Assembly (NCBI GenBank): GCA_964450385.1 | Contig: CAYVEC010000007.1 | Location: 1 to 64,000 of the forward strand | Source of the DNA: JAKLFA01 sp964450385 | GTDB taxonomy: Bacteria; Omnitrophota; Gorgyraeia; Zapsychrales; JANLHA01 | Direction: 5' to 3' | Length of the DNA stretch: 64,000 nucleotides | Shown: positions 16,351 through 24,084 of the stretch, in pieces | How positions within the stretch are numbered: position 1 is the first letter of the stretch | Layout: every line of letters starts with the position of its first letter | Notes under the pieces: model-generated | The model's database searches: none | The model's input: the letters and a program-made list of their open reading frames with translations, nothing else | What the model was told of the DNA's origin: nothing | Position numbers and translations under genes: made by a program

Positions 16351-17145
16351 ATGGGGCATCCGATGCCGTATTTTCGACTTGGAAACAGCGACTGCTATTA
16401 TGAGGTGCATGGGGAGGGGGAGCCGTTGCTCTATCTCCACGGTTGGAATGGGAACATGGGCGGGTTTCGGGAAAACCTTGTCCCGGATTTGGCCAAGGGG
16501 TTTCAGTGTATCGCGGTTGATCTCCCTGGGTTTGGAAAATCGCAGCCCGCCGAGCTCTCGTTTGACAATCTTTCTCAGGGGGTTGATTCTCTGTTGGACC
16601 ACCTCAAGATCAAGTCGGTGACCCTCCTCGGGTTTTGTATGGGCGGGGTGATCGCCCTGGATTATGCGATGCGTCAGCAGCGTCGGGTCAATAAGCTTGT
16701 CCTCATTGAGACGTATGCGGACTTTCCGTGGTTTTTAGCGCCGCTCTTGTCGAAAAAATACGGGCATCGGATCTTTGAATTCGCCCTGCGCCACCCGTTA
16801 GGGGTCTTTCTGGTGAAGAAGTATCTCCTCATGCGCGACACTTTGTATCGAGATGATTTTTTTAAGACCTTTCAGCTCGCCAATCCGAAGATATCGCTTG
16901 AGTATATCCGGATGCTCTGGCGTTATGCCCAGGAGGATCACTTTGAGCGGATGCGGCAGATGAACCTGAAGACCCTGCTCCTGTTTGGGCAGGAAACGCA
17001 TCAAGGGGTAAAACGATCCATCGCCAAAATTCAGCGCCATATCCGAGGCAGCCGGATCGAGGCGCTCGACAATGCCGGCCATTTTCCGATCGAGGAGAAT
17101 GGGGCCCGGGTCCTTGAGAAGCTCCGTCAGTTTTTGTCCCAATAA
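16351..17145 (+). CDS. Alpha/beta hydrolase with cysteine at the nucleophile position
   Basis: A 264-residue alpha/beta-hydrolase-fold protein. LYLHGWNGN gives the oxyanion region, VDLPGFGKS follows, and the nucleophile elbow reads GFCMGG near residue 97, with Cys in place of the usual Ser. The catalytic His is in NAGHFPIEE near residue 246, and the acid is expected around LLLFGQETHQG, where a clear Asp is missing. A Cys elbow occurs in dienelactone hydrolases and PHA synthases, but overall length and layout fit small esterase/MhpC-like proteins. Start may be 16351 or the ATG at 16363, which has GGGG upstream. Substrate unknown. Confidence 0.82.
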   Translation: MGHPMPYFRLGNSDCYYEVHGEGEPLLYLHGWNGNMGGFRENLVPDLAKGFQCIAVDLPGFGKSQPAELSFDNLSQGVDSLLDHLKIKSVTLLGFCMGGVIALDYAMRQQRRVNKLVLIETYADFPWFLAPLLSKKYGHRIFEFALRHPLGVFLVKKYLLMRDTLYRDDFFKTFQLANPKISLEYIRMLWRYAQEDHFERMRQMNLKTLLLFGQETHQGVKRSIAKIQRHIRGSRIEALDNAGHFPIEENGARVLEKLRQFLSQ

Positions 17146-17258
17146 GAGCACGGTTTCCATTCGGCCTTCCGTCATGAATACTATTTGTATATATTTTTAT
17201 TTTTTACTACAATACTCCCTTGGATTGTTCCGTATGACTCCTACGAAGGGAAGGGCGT

Positions 17259-19955
17259 ATGTCAGCTCAACGGCCGTTTGTGACGTTCTGTGAGGATGGG
17301 GTGAGCTTTCATTCGAGGCGCGCGGCCTCGATGCGGACCCTGTATTTCCCGCTTGCCGGGGCTGACGCAGCCTCGATGAAATCCGCGGTGACCCCTTTTT
17401 TAAGCGGGGATATCAAGGTCGATAAATCCAAATATATAACGAAGCCGATGTCACGCGAAGATCTCCGCAACTCGGTCCGGAATTTTTTTGTTCGGACGCG
17501 GGGGGGCGAGGTCTTTTCATTGACGGAACGTGAGTCGGAGGACGCAGCCGAGGTCACGATCGGCCAGCTCTGGCAGACCCTTACAAATACGAGTGCGCGC
17601 TTGGGGATTGAGCTTGAGTCGACGCATTTTGTGCCGGTCACCGGCGAGACCGTTGAGGTAATGTGTGTTAAAGTGACAAACACCTCACGAAAACGGCAGC
17701 GGGTCGTGCCCATGGCTGTCGTGCCGATCTTCGGCCGGTCACTCGTGAACAAACACGATCATGAGCACGTCACCTCGCTCCTCCACCGGGTTCGCCAGGT
17801 TCCGGAAGGGGTGGTTGTCGCGCCAACGATGGCGTTTAATGAGGAGGGTCACCAGGAGATCGGGACGGTGTATTTTGTCCTCGGTGCTGAGGGCAACGGT
17901 GCGGTGCCAGCGGGGTCGTTTCCCACGGTGGACCAATTCCTGGGGGACGGGTCCACGCTTGAAGCGCCGGCGGCGGTGGTGTCCGGGGAACCGCGAAGGT
18001 ATCCGCGGTCTGAGACGGATGGCCGCGAGGCGGTGGGGGCCCTTGTTTTTGGCGAGGTGGATCTCGCGCCTGGGGAGACGCGCGTTTACATCGTTGTGAT
18101 CGGCGTGGCGGAATCTGAAGAGGCAGGGCGGGCGGCTTACGCCCGGTTTTCAAACGCGGCCCGGTGCGAGGCAGCGTTCGATGAGGTCAAAACGTTTTGG
18201 GCCGGAAAATCCGGCGCGATCGCGGTCTCGACCGCTGATCCTGAATTCGACGCCTGGATGCGGTGGGTCACGATCCAGCCGGTTCTCCGGCGGATTTTTG
18301 GATGTTCCTTCTTGCCGGACCATGATTATGGCAAAGGCGGCAAGGGATGGCGTGATCTCTGGCAGGACCTTCTTTCCTTGATCCTTATTGAGCCTGAGAC
18401 GGTACGCGGGACATTAGTTGATCACATCGGCGGTGTCCGGATCGACGGGTCGCACGCGACGATCATCGGCACGGGCCGGGGTGAATTTATCGCGGACCGT
18501 AATGCGATCACCCGGGTCTGGATGGACCACGGGGCGTGGCCCTGGCTCACGCTCTCGCTGTATATGGAGCAGACCGGAGACCTTGACATTTTATGGACTA
18601 CGAACAGCTATTTTCGCGATGTCCAGTTGTCCCGGGCCCAGCGCAAAGATGCGGGGTGGTCACTGACGGAGGGTACCCGGCTCTGTGATCGTGCCGGCCG
18701 GGTGTATGAGGGCACCGTCCTGGAGCACATCCTTGTGGAGCACCTCGTCCAATTCTTTAATGTTGGAGAACACAATCTCATTCGGCTTGAGAACGCGGAT
18801 TGGAACGACGGCTTGGACATGGCCGCCGACCGAGGCGAGAGCGTGGCCTTTAGCTCATTTTATGCCGGCAACATGCGTTCGATTGCTGACACGTTGGAAT
18901 ATCTTCAACAGGAGCGCGGGATCGAGGAGATCGAGATTCTCGAGGAGATCACGCTTTTGATGGGTGCGGGGGACTATGATGATCCTGCGGCGAAACGCAG
19001 GCGTCTCTACGAGCGATATTTCCCTTCGGTCCAGCCGGCCGTCAGCGGGCACAAGCGGCGTGTTCCTGTCTCTGAGATCATCGCGGACTTGCGGGCAAAG
19101 GCGGCGTGGCTTGAGGGGCAGATCCGGCGCCAGGAATGGATCACCGCCGAGGCCGGGGGCAAGCGGTATGCGTGGTTCAACGGGTATTATGATAATCGGG
19201 GGGAGCGGGTCGAGGGGCAGCGCGGCGACCGCGTCCGCATGACCCTGACGGGTCAGGTCTTCCCGATCATGCATGGGGTCGCGGACACGGCGGCGGTCGC
19301 TGAAACCGTGCGCAGCGTTGATGCCTTTTTAAAAGACCCGGTCCATGGCGGGCATCGTTTGAATACGGATTTTGGCCTGCGCAATTATCTTGATCTGGGC
19401 CGGGCCTTTAGTTTTGCCTACGGGACTAAGGAGAACGGGGCGGTCTTCAGCCATATGGCGACGATGTATGCCTTTGCCTTGTATCAGCGCGGATTTGTGG
19501 AGGCCGGTTATGAGGCGGCCCTCGCGTTATACCGCATGGCGATGAATACGGAGGTCAGCAAGATCTATCCGAACATCCCGGAATATTTTGATGCCCAGGG
19601 CCGGGGGATGTACTGTTATCTCACCGGGTCCGCGAGCTGGTACGCCCTTCTCGTCTTGACGCAGATGTTTGGGGTGAGGGGTCAGAAAGGGGACCTCATA
19701 ATCTCGCCGAAATTGCGCGCCGCTCAATTTGACCCGAAGACCCGGGAGGCCAGGGTCCGGTGTCTGTTTGCCGGTCGGGGCCTTGAGGTCACGATCAAAA
19801 ATCCCCGTGGCCTGGATTATGGGGGCTATAAGATCAACGACGTGACCCTGAACGGCCGGGCGGTCGCGGCCGAGCTGAGCACCGACGGGGCAGTGATCCC
19901 CCGGGCATGGATCGCGGCGGAAGAGACCTGTCGGATCGTCGTGGTCTTAGGATAG
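17259..19955 (+). CDS. GH94-family glycoside phosphorylase (cellobiose phosphorylase-like)
   Basis: Large inverting phosphorylase that splits a beta-linked glucoside with phosphate to give glucose-1-phosphate. An N-terminal beta-sandwich domain (about residues 1-300) is followed by an (alpha/alpha)6 barrel containing GGKGWRDLWQD near 365 and the catalytic region ENAD514-WND517-GLDMA, typical of GH94, then the phosphate-site region TGSASWYALLVLT near 795. At 898 residues it is slightly longer than cellobiose phosphorylase. Substrate could be cellobiose, laminaribiose or beta-1,2-glucooligosaccharide; the last is attractive because opgGH lie 13 kb away, but that is inference. No signal peptide, so cytoplasmic. 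Followed after 18 bases by the ferritin-VIT1 gene. Confidence 0.9.
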   Translation: MSAQRPFVTFCEDGVSFHSRRAASMRTLYFPLAGADAASMKSAVTPFLSGDIKVDKSKYITKPMSREDLRNSVRNFFVRTRGGEVFSLTERESEDAAEVTIGQLWQTLTNTSARLGIELESTHFVPVTGETVEVMCVKVTNTSRKRQRVVPMAVVPIFGRSLVNKHDHEHVTSLLHRVRQVPEGVVVAPTMAFNEEGHQEIGTVYFVLGAEGNGAVPAGSFPTVDQFLGDGSTLEAPAAVVSGEPRRYPRSETDGREAVGALVFGEVDLAPGETRVYIVVIGVAESEEAGRAAYARFSNAARCEAAFDEVKTFWAGKSGAIAVSTADPEFDAWMRWVTIQPVLRRIFGCSFLPDHDYGKGGKGWRDLWQDLLSLILIEPETVRGTLVDHIGGVRIDGSHATIIGTGRGEFIADRNAITRVWMDHGAWPWLTLSLYMEQTGDLDILWTTNSYFRDVQLSRAQRKDAGWSLTEGTRLCDRAGRVYEGTVLEHILVEHLVQFFNVGEHNLIRLENADWNDGLDMAADRGESVAFSSFYAGNMRSIADTLEYLQQERGIEEIEILEEITLLMGAGDYDDPAAKRRRLYERYFPSVQPAVSGHKRRVPVSEIIADLRAKAAWLEGQIRRQEWITAEAGGKRYAWFNGYYDNRGERVEGQRGDRVRMTLTGQVFPIMHGVADTAAVAETVRSVDAFLKDPVHGGHRLNTDFGLRNYLDLGRAFSFAYGTKENGAVFSHMATMYAFALYQRGFVEAGYEAALALYRMAMNTEVSKIYPNIPEYFDAQGRGMYCYLTGSASWYALLVLTQMFGVRGQKGDLIISPKLRAAQFDPKTREARVRCLFAGRGLEVTIKNPRGLDYGGYKINDVTLNGRAVAAELSTDGAVIPRAWIAAEETCRIVVVLG

Positions 19956-19973
19956 ACACGGAAAGGCGACCAG

Positions 19974-20843
19974 ATGATTAATCCACAGACACACCGAGCC
20001 GTGCTTGACGCGCAGAAGGCGGAGATCACCGAACACCTGATCTATCGATCACTTGCCCGGTCGATTTCGAATGAGCGGAATCGAGCCCTTGTGAGCCAGA
20101 TCGCCGATGATGAATTGCGGCATTATCATTTTTATAAAGCGTTTAGCGGTGTTGATGTGTATCCGGACCGGATCAAGGTGTTGTTCTATGTTCTCTTGGC
20201 CAGGGTTCTGGGATTAAATTTTACCCTCAAGCTCATGGAGCAGGGCGAGGATCTTGCCCAGGAGCATTATCGCCAGCTTGTAGCCGTGGACCCCGGGGTC
20301 CGTGACATTGTGGCCGATGAAGAGCGTCATGAGGCGGAACTCCTCGCGATGATCGATGAAGAGCGGATGCGTTACACCGGTTCTGTCATCCTCGGCCTGA
20401 ATGACGCCCTTGTCGAGCTTACCGGGGCCCTGGCCGGGTTTACCCTGGCGCTTCAGGAGACCCGGCTCATTGCGGCCTCAGGTCTCATCATTGGAGTGGC
20501 CGCCTCTCTCTCGATGGCGGCGTCGGAATATCTCTCGACCAAGGATGAGGCCGACGGCCGGGATCCCCTGCGGGCGAGCCTTTATACCGGGACGGCCTAT
20601 GTGGGGGTGGTCACCGTGCTTGTTGCGCCGTATTTTATTTTTACCCAGGTCTTTGTCTGTCTCGGCGTGACCCTGGCCGTAGCGATGACGGTCATCGCGG
20701 TTTTTAATTATTACGTGGCCGTGGCCAAGGGATTGAATTTCAGAAGGAAATTTATCGAGATGCTCGCGATCAGCCTTGGTGTTGCGGCGGTGAATTTCGG
20801 CGTCGGGTTCGCGGTGAAGCACGGGCTTAATATCGATATTTGA
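19974..20843 (+). CDS. Ferritin-like domain fused to VIT1/CCC1 transporter (MbfA-like)
   Basis: A 289-residue fusion. Residues about 10-135 form a rubrerythrin/ferritin-like four-helix domain with diiron ligands in EITEHLIYRSLA, DDELRHYHFY and ADEERHEAELL. Residues 140-289 form a VIT1/CCC1 membrane domain (GLNDALVELTGALAGFTLAL, GVAASLSMAASEYLSTKDEA) with five segments. Homologues such as MbfA export iron or manganese from the cytoplasm, with the ferritin-like domain as an iron sensor/binder. Two genes in this window (feoB and this) thus move iron in opposite directions. The domain order is clear; the metal is inferred. Confidence 0.87.
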   Translation: MINPQTHRAVLDAQKAEITEHLIYRSLARSISNERNRALVSQIADDELRHYHFYKAFSGVDVYPDRIKVLFYVLLARVLGLNFTLKLMEQGEDLAQEHYRQLVAVDPGVRDIVADEERHEAELLAMIDEERMRYTGSVILGLNDALVELTGALAGFTLALQETRLIAASGLIIGVAASLSMAASEYLSTKDEADGRDPLRASLYTGTAYVGVVTVLVAPYFIFTQVFVCLGVTLAVAMTVIAVFNYYVAVAKGLNFRRKFIEMLAISLGVAAVNFGVGFAVKHGLNIDI

Positions 20844-20864
20844 TGGAGGTGACGGGGGGCGGGG

Positions 20865-21095
20865 ATGGCGTTTTATCGGTATTATTGCGAACAGAATGGC
20901 CGGGAGATCGAGGTCGCGCATCCCATGACCGGGCGGCTGAAGACCTGGGGGGAGGTCTGCGCCTGTGCCGGGTGCGCGGTCGGAACGACGCCTCCGGAGG
21001 CCCCGGTGGTGCGGTTGATTAGCGCGCCGCTCGCGGTCCGATGGCGTCTTCGCGGCCTTGATGCGGATGCCCCGTCGACGAAATTGGACGTGTAG
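20865..21095 (+). CDS. Small cysteine-containing (zinc-ribbon-like) protein
   Basis: A 76-residue soluble protein. C8 and the cluster C-A-C-A-G-C (near residues 32-37) would provide a zinc-ribbon-like site in the N-terminal half. The sequence FYRYYCEQNGREIEVAHPM resembles the start of FmdB-type small zinc proteins, although spacing is unusual. Upstream lies GGAGGTGACGGGG, and the gene sits 21 bases after the ferritin-VIT1 gene and 13 bases before the TudS-like gene, so the three are probably co-transcribed. Function unknown. Confidence 0.55.
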   Translation: MAFYRYYCEQNGREIEVAHPMTGRLKTWGEVCACAGCAVGTTPPEAPVVRLISAPLAVRWRLRGLDADAPSTKLDV

Positions 21096-21108
21096 CGAAG
21101 GATGTGAC

Positions 21109-22041
21109 ATGCCTGCCTATGTGTTAGATCAAAAGATCATTATTGGGATCAGTGCCTGCTGTTTTGGCGCGCCGACGCGGTGGAACCATCGCGGGTGGGA
21201 CCGATTGGCGTGTCTCGGACGCGAGGCCCATGACTATCGTTGGCTGCCGGTGTGCCCTGAGGTCGCGGCGGGCCTTGGCGTGCCCCGCGACCCGGTCCGT
21301 CTCGTAAGCGGGAATGGAGATGATTTTTGGCAGGGCCGGGCCCGCGTGAAGAATCGACGCGGCCAGGATGTCTCTGCCCTGGTCCGGGCGGCCTGTGAGG
21401 AGACAGTCGGCATGCTCCGTCGGTCCGGGGCCGATGCCTGTGTCTTTATGGAAGGGAGCCCGAGCTGCGGGGTGTATCGGACGACCCTGAAGGAGCACCG
21501 GCTGGGCAAGTCGCCCGGGGTCTTTGGCAGCCGGATCCTCGGCGAAGATCTTTTTTTGATCCCAGCCGCGGACCTCGAGAGCCCGTGGAAATGGTGGGAC
21601 TGGTCGCGCCGGCTCCACGCCTTTGTCTGGCTGAAACGTCATCCGATCCGAGGGGCGGCGGATCTTTATGATGTGTGGCATATCTTAAAATTCATGTGCC
21701 AGGAAATCCATGAGGTCGAGGCCCGGGTCTTGGGCGTGCTCATGGCCGCGGGTTTCAAGCGGGCGTCCTCCGCCGAGATCGAACGGATGCGGGGGCAGAT
21801 CTTGCGATTGCTCCGCCGGCCGGTCCCGCTTGCGCGGATCCAGGCCATGGCCGCGAAACATTATGCGTATTACCGCAAGCGCCGCGGGGTGAACGTCCTG
21901 GACCTTGAGGCTCCGGACAGCCAGAGGGCCAAGCGGGATTTTGTCGAGCAGCTCCGGCGTTTGGAGGCGCGGGTCGCGGCCCAGGCGGATCATTTTTCGG
22001 GCCGGCCGGTCGTGTACCGCCCGAGCCGCTCGCGATCCTGA
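21109..22041 (+). CDS. DUF523 (TudS-like) plus DUF1722 protein
   Basis: A 310-residue two-domain protein. The N-terminal DUF523 domain (about 1-160) has the three cysteine blocks of the 2-thiouracil-desulfurase family: GISACCFGAPTRW, VCPEVAAGLG and EGSPSCGV, which bind a [4Fe-4S] cluster. The C-terminal DUF1722 domain (about 180-305) is helical, with LKFMCQEIHEVEARVLG and AAKHYAYYRKRRGVN. The same fusion occurs in several bacteria (E. coli YbgA is DUF1722). The ATG at 21109 has GAAGGA before it. A thiouracil- or thionucleobase-detoxifying role is an inference from the family. Confidence 0.87.
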   Translation: MPAYVLDQKIIIGISACCFGAPTRWNHRGWDRLACLGREAHDYRWLPVCPEVAAGLGVPRDPVRLVSGNGDDFWQGRARVKNRRGQDVSALVRAACEETVGMLRRSGADACVFMEGSPSCGVYRTTLKEHRLGKSPGVFGSRILGEDLFLIPAADLESPWKWWDWSRRLHAFVWLKRHPIRGAADLYDVWHILKFMCQEIHEVEARVLGVLMAAGFKRASSAEIERMRGQILRLLRRPVPLARIQAMAAKHYAYYRKRRGVNVLDLEAPDSQRAKRDFVEQLRRLEARVAAQADHFSGRPVVYRPSRSRS

Positions 22042-22056
22042 CCTGGTGAAAAGGTG

Positions 22057-22086
22057 TTGGCGCCCGAACGGCTTTTGTTTTATACT
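22057..22086 (+). promoter_or_regulatory. Candidate promoter of the lipoprotein gene
   Basis: TTGGCG (22057-22062), 18-bp spacer and TATACT (22081-22086), which places transcription start about ten bases before the ATG at 22102 and excludes the earlier in-frame ATG. Confidence 0.45.
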
Positions 22087-22101
22087 ATCGGGGTGATGAC
22101 C

Positions 22102-22494
22102 ATGAAACGGATAACAAGCGTCGTTGCAATAATCGGCCTTGCTGTTTTTTTGTCGTCGGGGTGCGCTCGGCACATCGCGCGCCATCCGTCTCTTGCCGTG
22201 AATGGGGGGTCTCTCTTGAACACGCGTTCCGATGAGGATCTCGGCGATGCCGTGACCGCCTTGGAGTCGGTGGCCGGCGGAATCTCCGCGCGTCCGGTCC
22301 GCCGAGAACAGCTTGTCGAGACCGTTAAGACCCTTCAGACGGATCCCGAGGCCATGTCGGCGATCCGGACGATCTCGGGCTCGTTTGACCCGACCGCGGT
22401 CACGATCAAATATTCACCCGTGACAGGCAAACGCTACAGCGCTGACCTGGAGTTCGACCCGGAGACCGGGGCGCGTCTCCTGCCGCTCGAGTAG
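22102..22494 (+). CDS. Small lipoprotein of unknown function
   Basis: A 130-residue protein with a lipoprotein signal peptide: KRITSVVAIIGLAVFLSSGC, lipobox LSSGC with Cys at position 21. The mature part is hydrophilic and ends TGKRYSADLEFDPETGARLLPLE. Residue 22-23 are Ala-Arg rather than Asp, so export to the outer membrane would be predicted under E. coli rules. GGGGTGA precedes the ATG. Its stop is 14 bases before the next gene, so the two form a pair. No family was recognised. Confidence 0.75.
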   Translation: MKRITSVVAIIGLAVFLSSGCARHIARHPSLAVNGGSLLNTRSDEDLGDAVTALESVAGGISARPVRREQLVETVKTLQTDPEAMSAIRTISGSFDPTAVTIKYSPVTGKRYSADLEFDPETGARLLPLE

Positions 22495-22508
22495 GGACAG
22501 GGAGGGAT

Positions 22509-23063
22509 ATGGAACAAAATCTGATCGTCAAGCTCCTGCTCGTTCTTTTGATCGTGTTTGCTGTTCGAACCGTCGTGGAGAAGCTCTATGACCCGAGCGT
22601 GTATAACGGTCCGTGGTATCGAGTGCGTATTCCAGAAGGCTGGGAGAAAGAGCAGCTTGATGATGAGGTGCGGTTTTCCAGCCCCGAGACCGATGACCTG
22701 TACCTGTCGCCTCAGGCCGTTTTTTCGATCTATGGGACGAAGTCCGAGGGGGCGCTCTTCGCCGAGGATTTTTTTCCCGAGGTCCTGGCCCAGCTCGCCC
22801 AGGTTCCTGGACAGCTCCTTGATCAGGGACAGCTCAAGGTCGGCGGTTACGTGAGTTACTGGACCCTCTTTCGAAACGCGGATCCTGATTATGTCCTTTT
22901 GACCTTCTATGTAATCGATGATTTCAATCGCCTCACGAAGATTCAGTATATTACCCGTCCTGAATATTTTCCCAAATACCGTTCCGCCTTTGACGCGTTT
23001 AGAGATAGTTTTATCTTTAAAGGTCTGGGCCGTATGCCAGGGATTGAGTCGACGTCGTTTTAG
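22509..23063 (+). CDS. Membrane-anchored protein of unknown function
   Basis: A 184-residue protein with one N-terminal hydrophobic segment (NLIVKLLLVLLIVFAVRTVV) that may be an anchor or uncleaved signal. The rest, YRVRIPEGWEKEQ followed by VRFSSPETDDLYLSPQAVFSIYG, has the pattern of the PsbP/DUF1795-like fold (a small beta-sheet domain). GGGACAGGGAGGG lies before the ATG. It is paired with the preceding lipoprotein. Function unknown. Confidence 0.7.
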   Translation: MEQNLIVKLLLVLLIVFAVRTVVEKLYDPSVYNGPWYRVRIPEGWEKEQLDDEVRFSSPETDDLYLSPQAVFSIYGTKSEGALFAEDFFPEVLAQLAQVPGQLLDQGQLKVGGYVSYWTLFRNADPDYVLLTFYVIDDFNRLTKIQYITRPEYFPKYRSAFDAFRDSFIFKGLGRMPGIESTSF

Positions 23064-23386
23064 GCAGTGGGGCGCTGCCCCCATAAAGGTTCACGAAAAG
23101 TTTTCATTCTGTTCTCTCCGCGTTAACACGGGGACCGTATCATCAAATGGGTTGTCAGGTGCGCAGAGGAGGACAGGATGAGACATGATGCGATTCAGGT
23201 CAGAAGGGGATGCCGGGTTGAGGGATCGTTGAAGCAGGGTCGGCGGACAGGTCGGTCGGCGCTGACTGCTTCGGTGGGGAGCGGCATCTTTCGTGAGGGG
23301 CGTAGTAGCGAGGGGTCACGGATAGCGAGCCGGCGGTTTCAGCAGCGGCGGTTTATTTTTGTGTAGCGGAACTAGCGGAGGCAGGG
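23064..23386. other. Intergenic region before phoB, with a doubtful small gene
   Basis: About 320 bases. It begins with GGGGC-GCT-GCCCC (23069-23081), a short hairpin without a T run. A 62-codon open frame at 23178-23366 has a well-placed GAGGAGG site but encodes an Arg/Ser/Gly-rich low-complexity product with no resemblance to a known protein; it could be a leader peptide or noise. I found no Pho-box-like repeats and no tRNA. Confidence 0.4.
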
Positions 23387-24076
23387 GTGGAGGTCAAACG
23401 CGCGCTTATTGTCGAGGATGATGCGAATATCGCCCGGCTGATCAAATATAATATTGAGCGGGAGGGTTTTCGTGCGGAGCATGTGATCACGGGTGAAGAG
23501 GCGATCAAGCGGCTGGCCCACGAGGCTGTGGATATCGTTGTCCTGGATGTGATGCTTCCGAAGATGGATGGGTTCGAGACCTGTCGCCGGATCCGGAAGA
23601 TGCCGGAGGCTGCCGACGTTCGGGTGATCATGCTGACGGCGAAAGGCGAGGAGATCGACCGCATCGTTGGGCTTGAACTTGGGGCCGATGATTATATGGT
23701 CAAACCCTTCAGCCCACGCGAGCTTGTCTTACGCATGAAGGCCGTCTTGAAGCGCCATGAACCCGAGGGGAACAAGAAAGATATTTTGACCGTCGGGGCG
23801 ATCACCCTTAATGTCCCGCGGCATACGGTTCATGCGCATGAGCGGGAGGTCTCGTTATCGCCGATGGAATTCAAGCTTCTCGAGGTCCTCATGCGGCGTC
23901 AAGGCAGGGTTCAGACCCGGGAGACCCTTCTTGATGATGTCTGGGGGATCTCGGCGGAGGTGACGACCCGCACCGTGGATACCCACGTGAAGCTGCTCCG
24001 TCAAAAATTGGGCCGAGCCGCCGCGTTGATCGAAACAGTTCGCGGACTTGGATATAAGATCAGGGATGAGGATTAA
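23387..24076 (+). CDS. phoB: Phosphate-regulon response regulator PhoB
   Basis: An OmpR/PhoB-family two-domain regulator of 229 residues. The receiver domain (1-120) has acidic pocket E10-D11-D12, phosphoacceptor D54 in LDVMLPKMDG, T in MLTAKG and K in YMVKPFSP. The winged-helix domain (130-229) has SLSPMEFKLLEVLMRRQGRVQTRETLLDDVWG and RTVDTHVKLLRQKLG. GTG start with GGAG upstream. PhoR follows after 8 bases and porin-pst genes are next, which supports PhoB rather than a generic OmpR member. Phosphorylated PhoB should bind the 11-bp repeats upstream of the porin. Confidence 0.93.
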   Translation: MEVKRALIVEDDANIARLIKYNIEREGFRAEHVITGEEAIKRLAHEAVDIVVLDVMLPKMDGFETCRRIRKMPEAADVRVIMLTAKGEEIDRIVGLELGADDYMVKPFSPRELVLRMKAVLKRHEPEGNKKDILTVGAITLNVPRHTVHAHEREVSLSPMEFKLLEVLMRRQGRVQTRETLLDDVWGISAEVTTRTVDTHVKLLRQKLGRAAALIETVRGLGYKIRDED

Positions 24077-24084
24077 CACGTCGC

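Noticed and set aside
20478..21110. 210-codon minus-strand frame opposite the ferritin-VIT1 gene
   Set aside because: Shadow of a secure gene; Arg/His-rich with no domain.
23178..23366. 62-codon frame with good Shine-Dalgarno before phoB
   Set aside because: Low-complexity Arg/Ser/Gly product and no similarity; kept only as a note in the intergenic entry.
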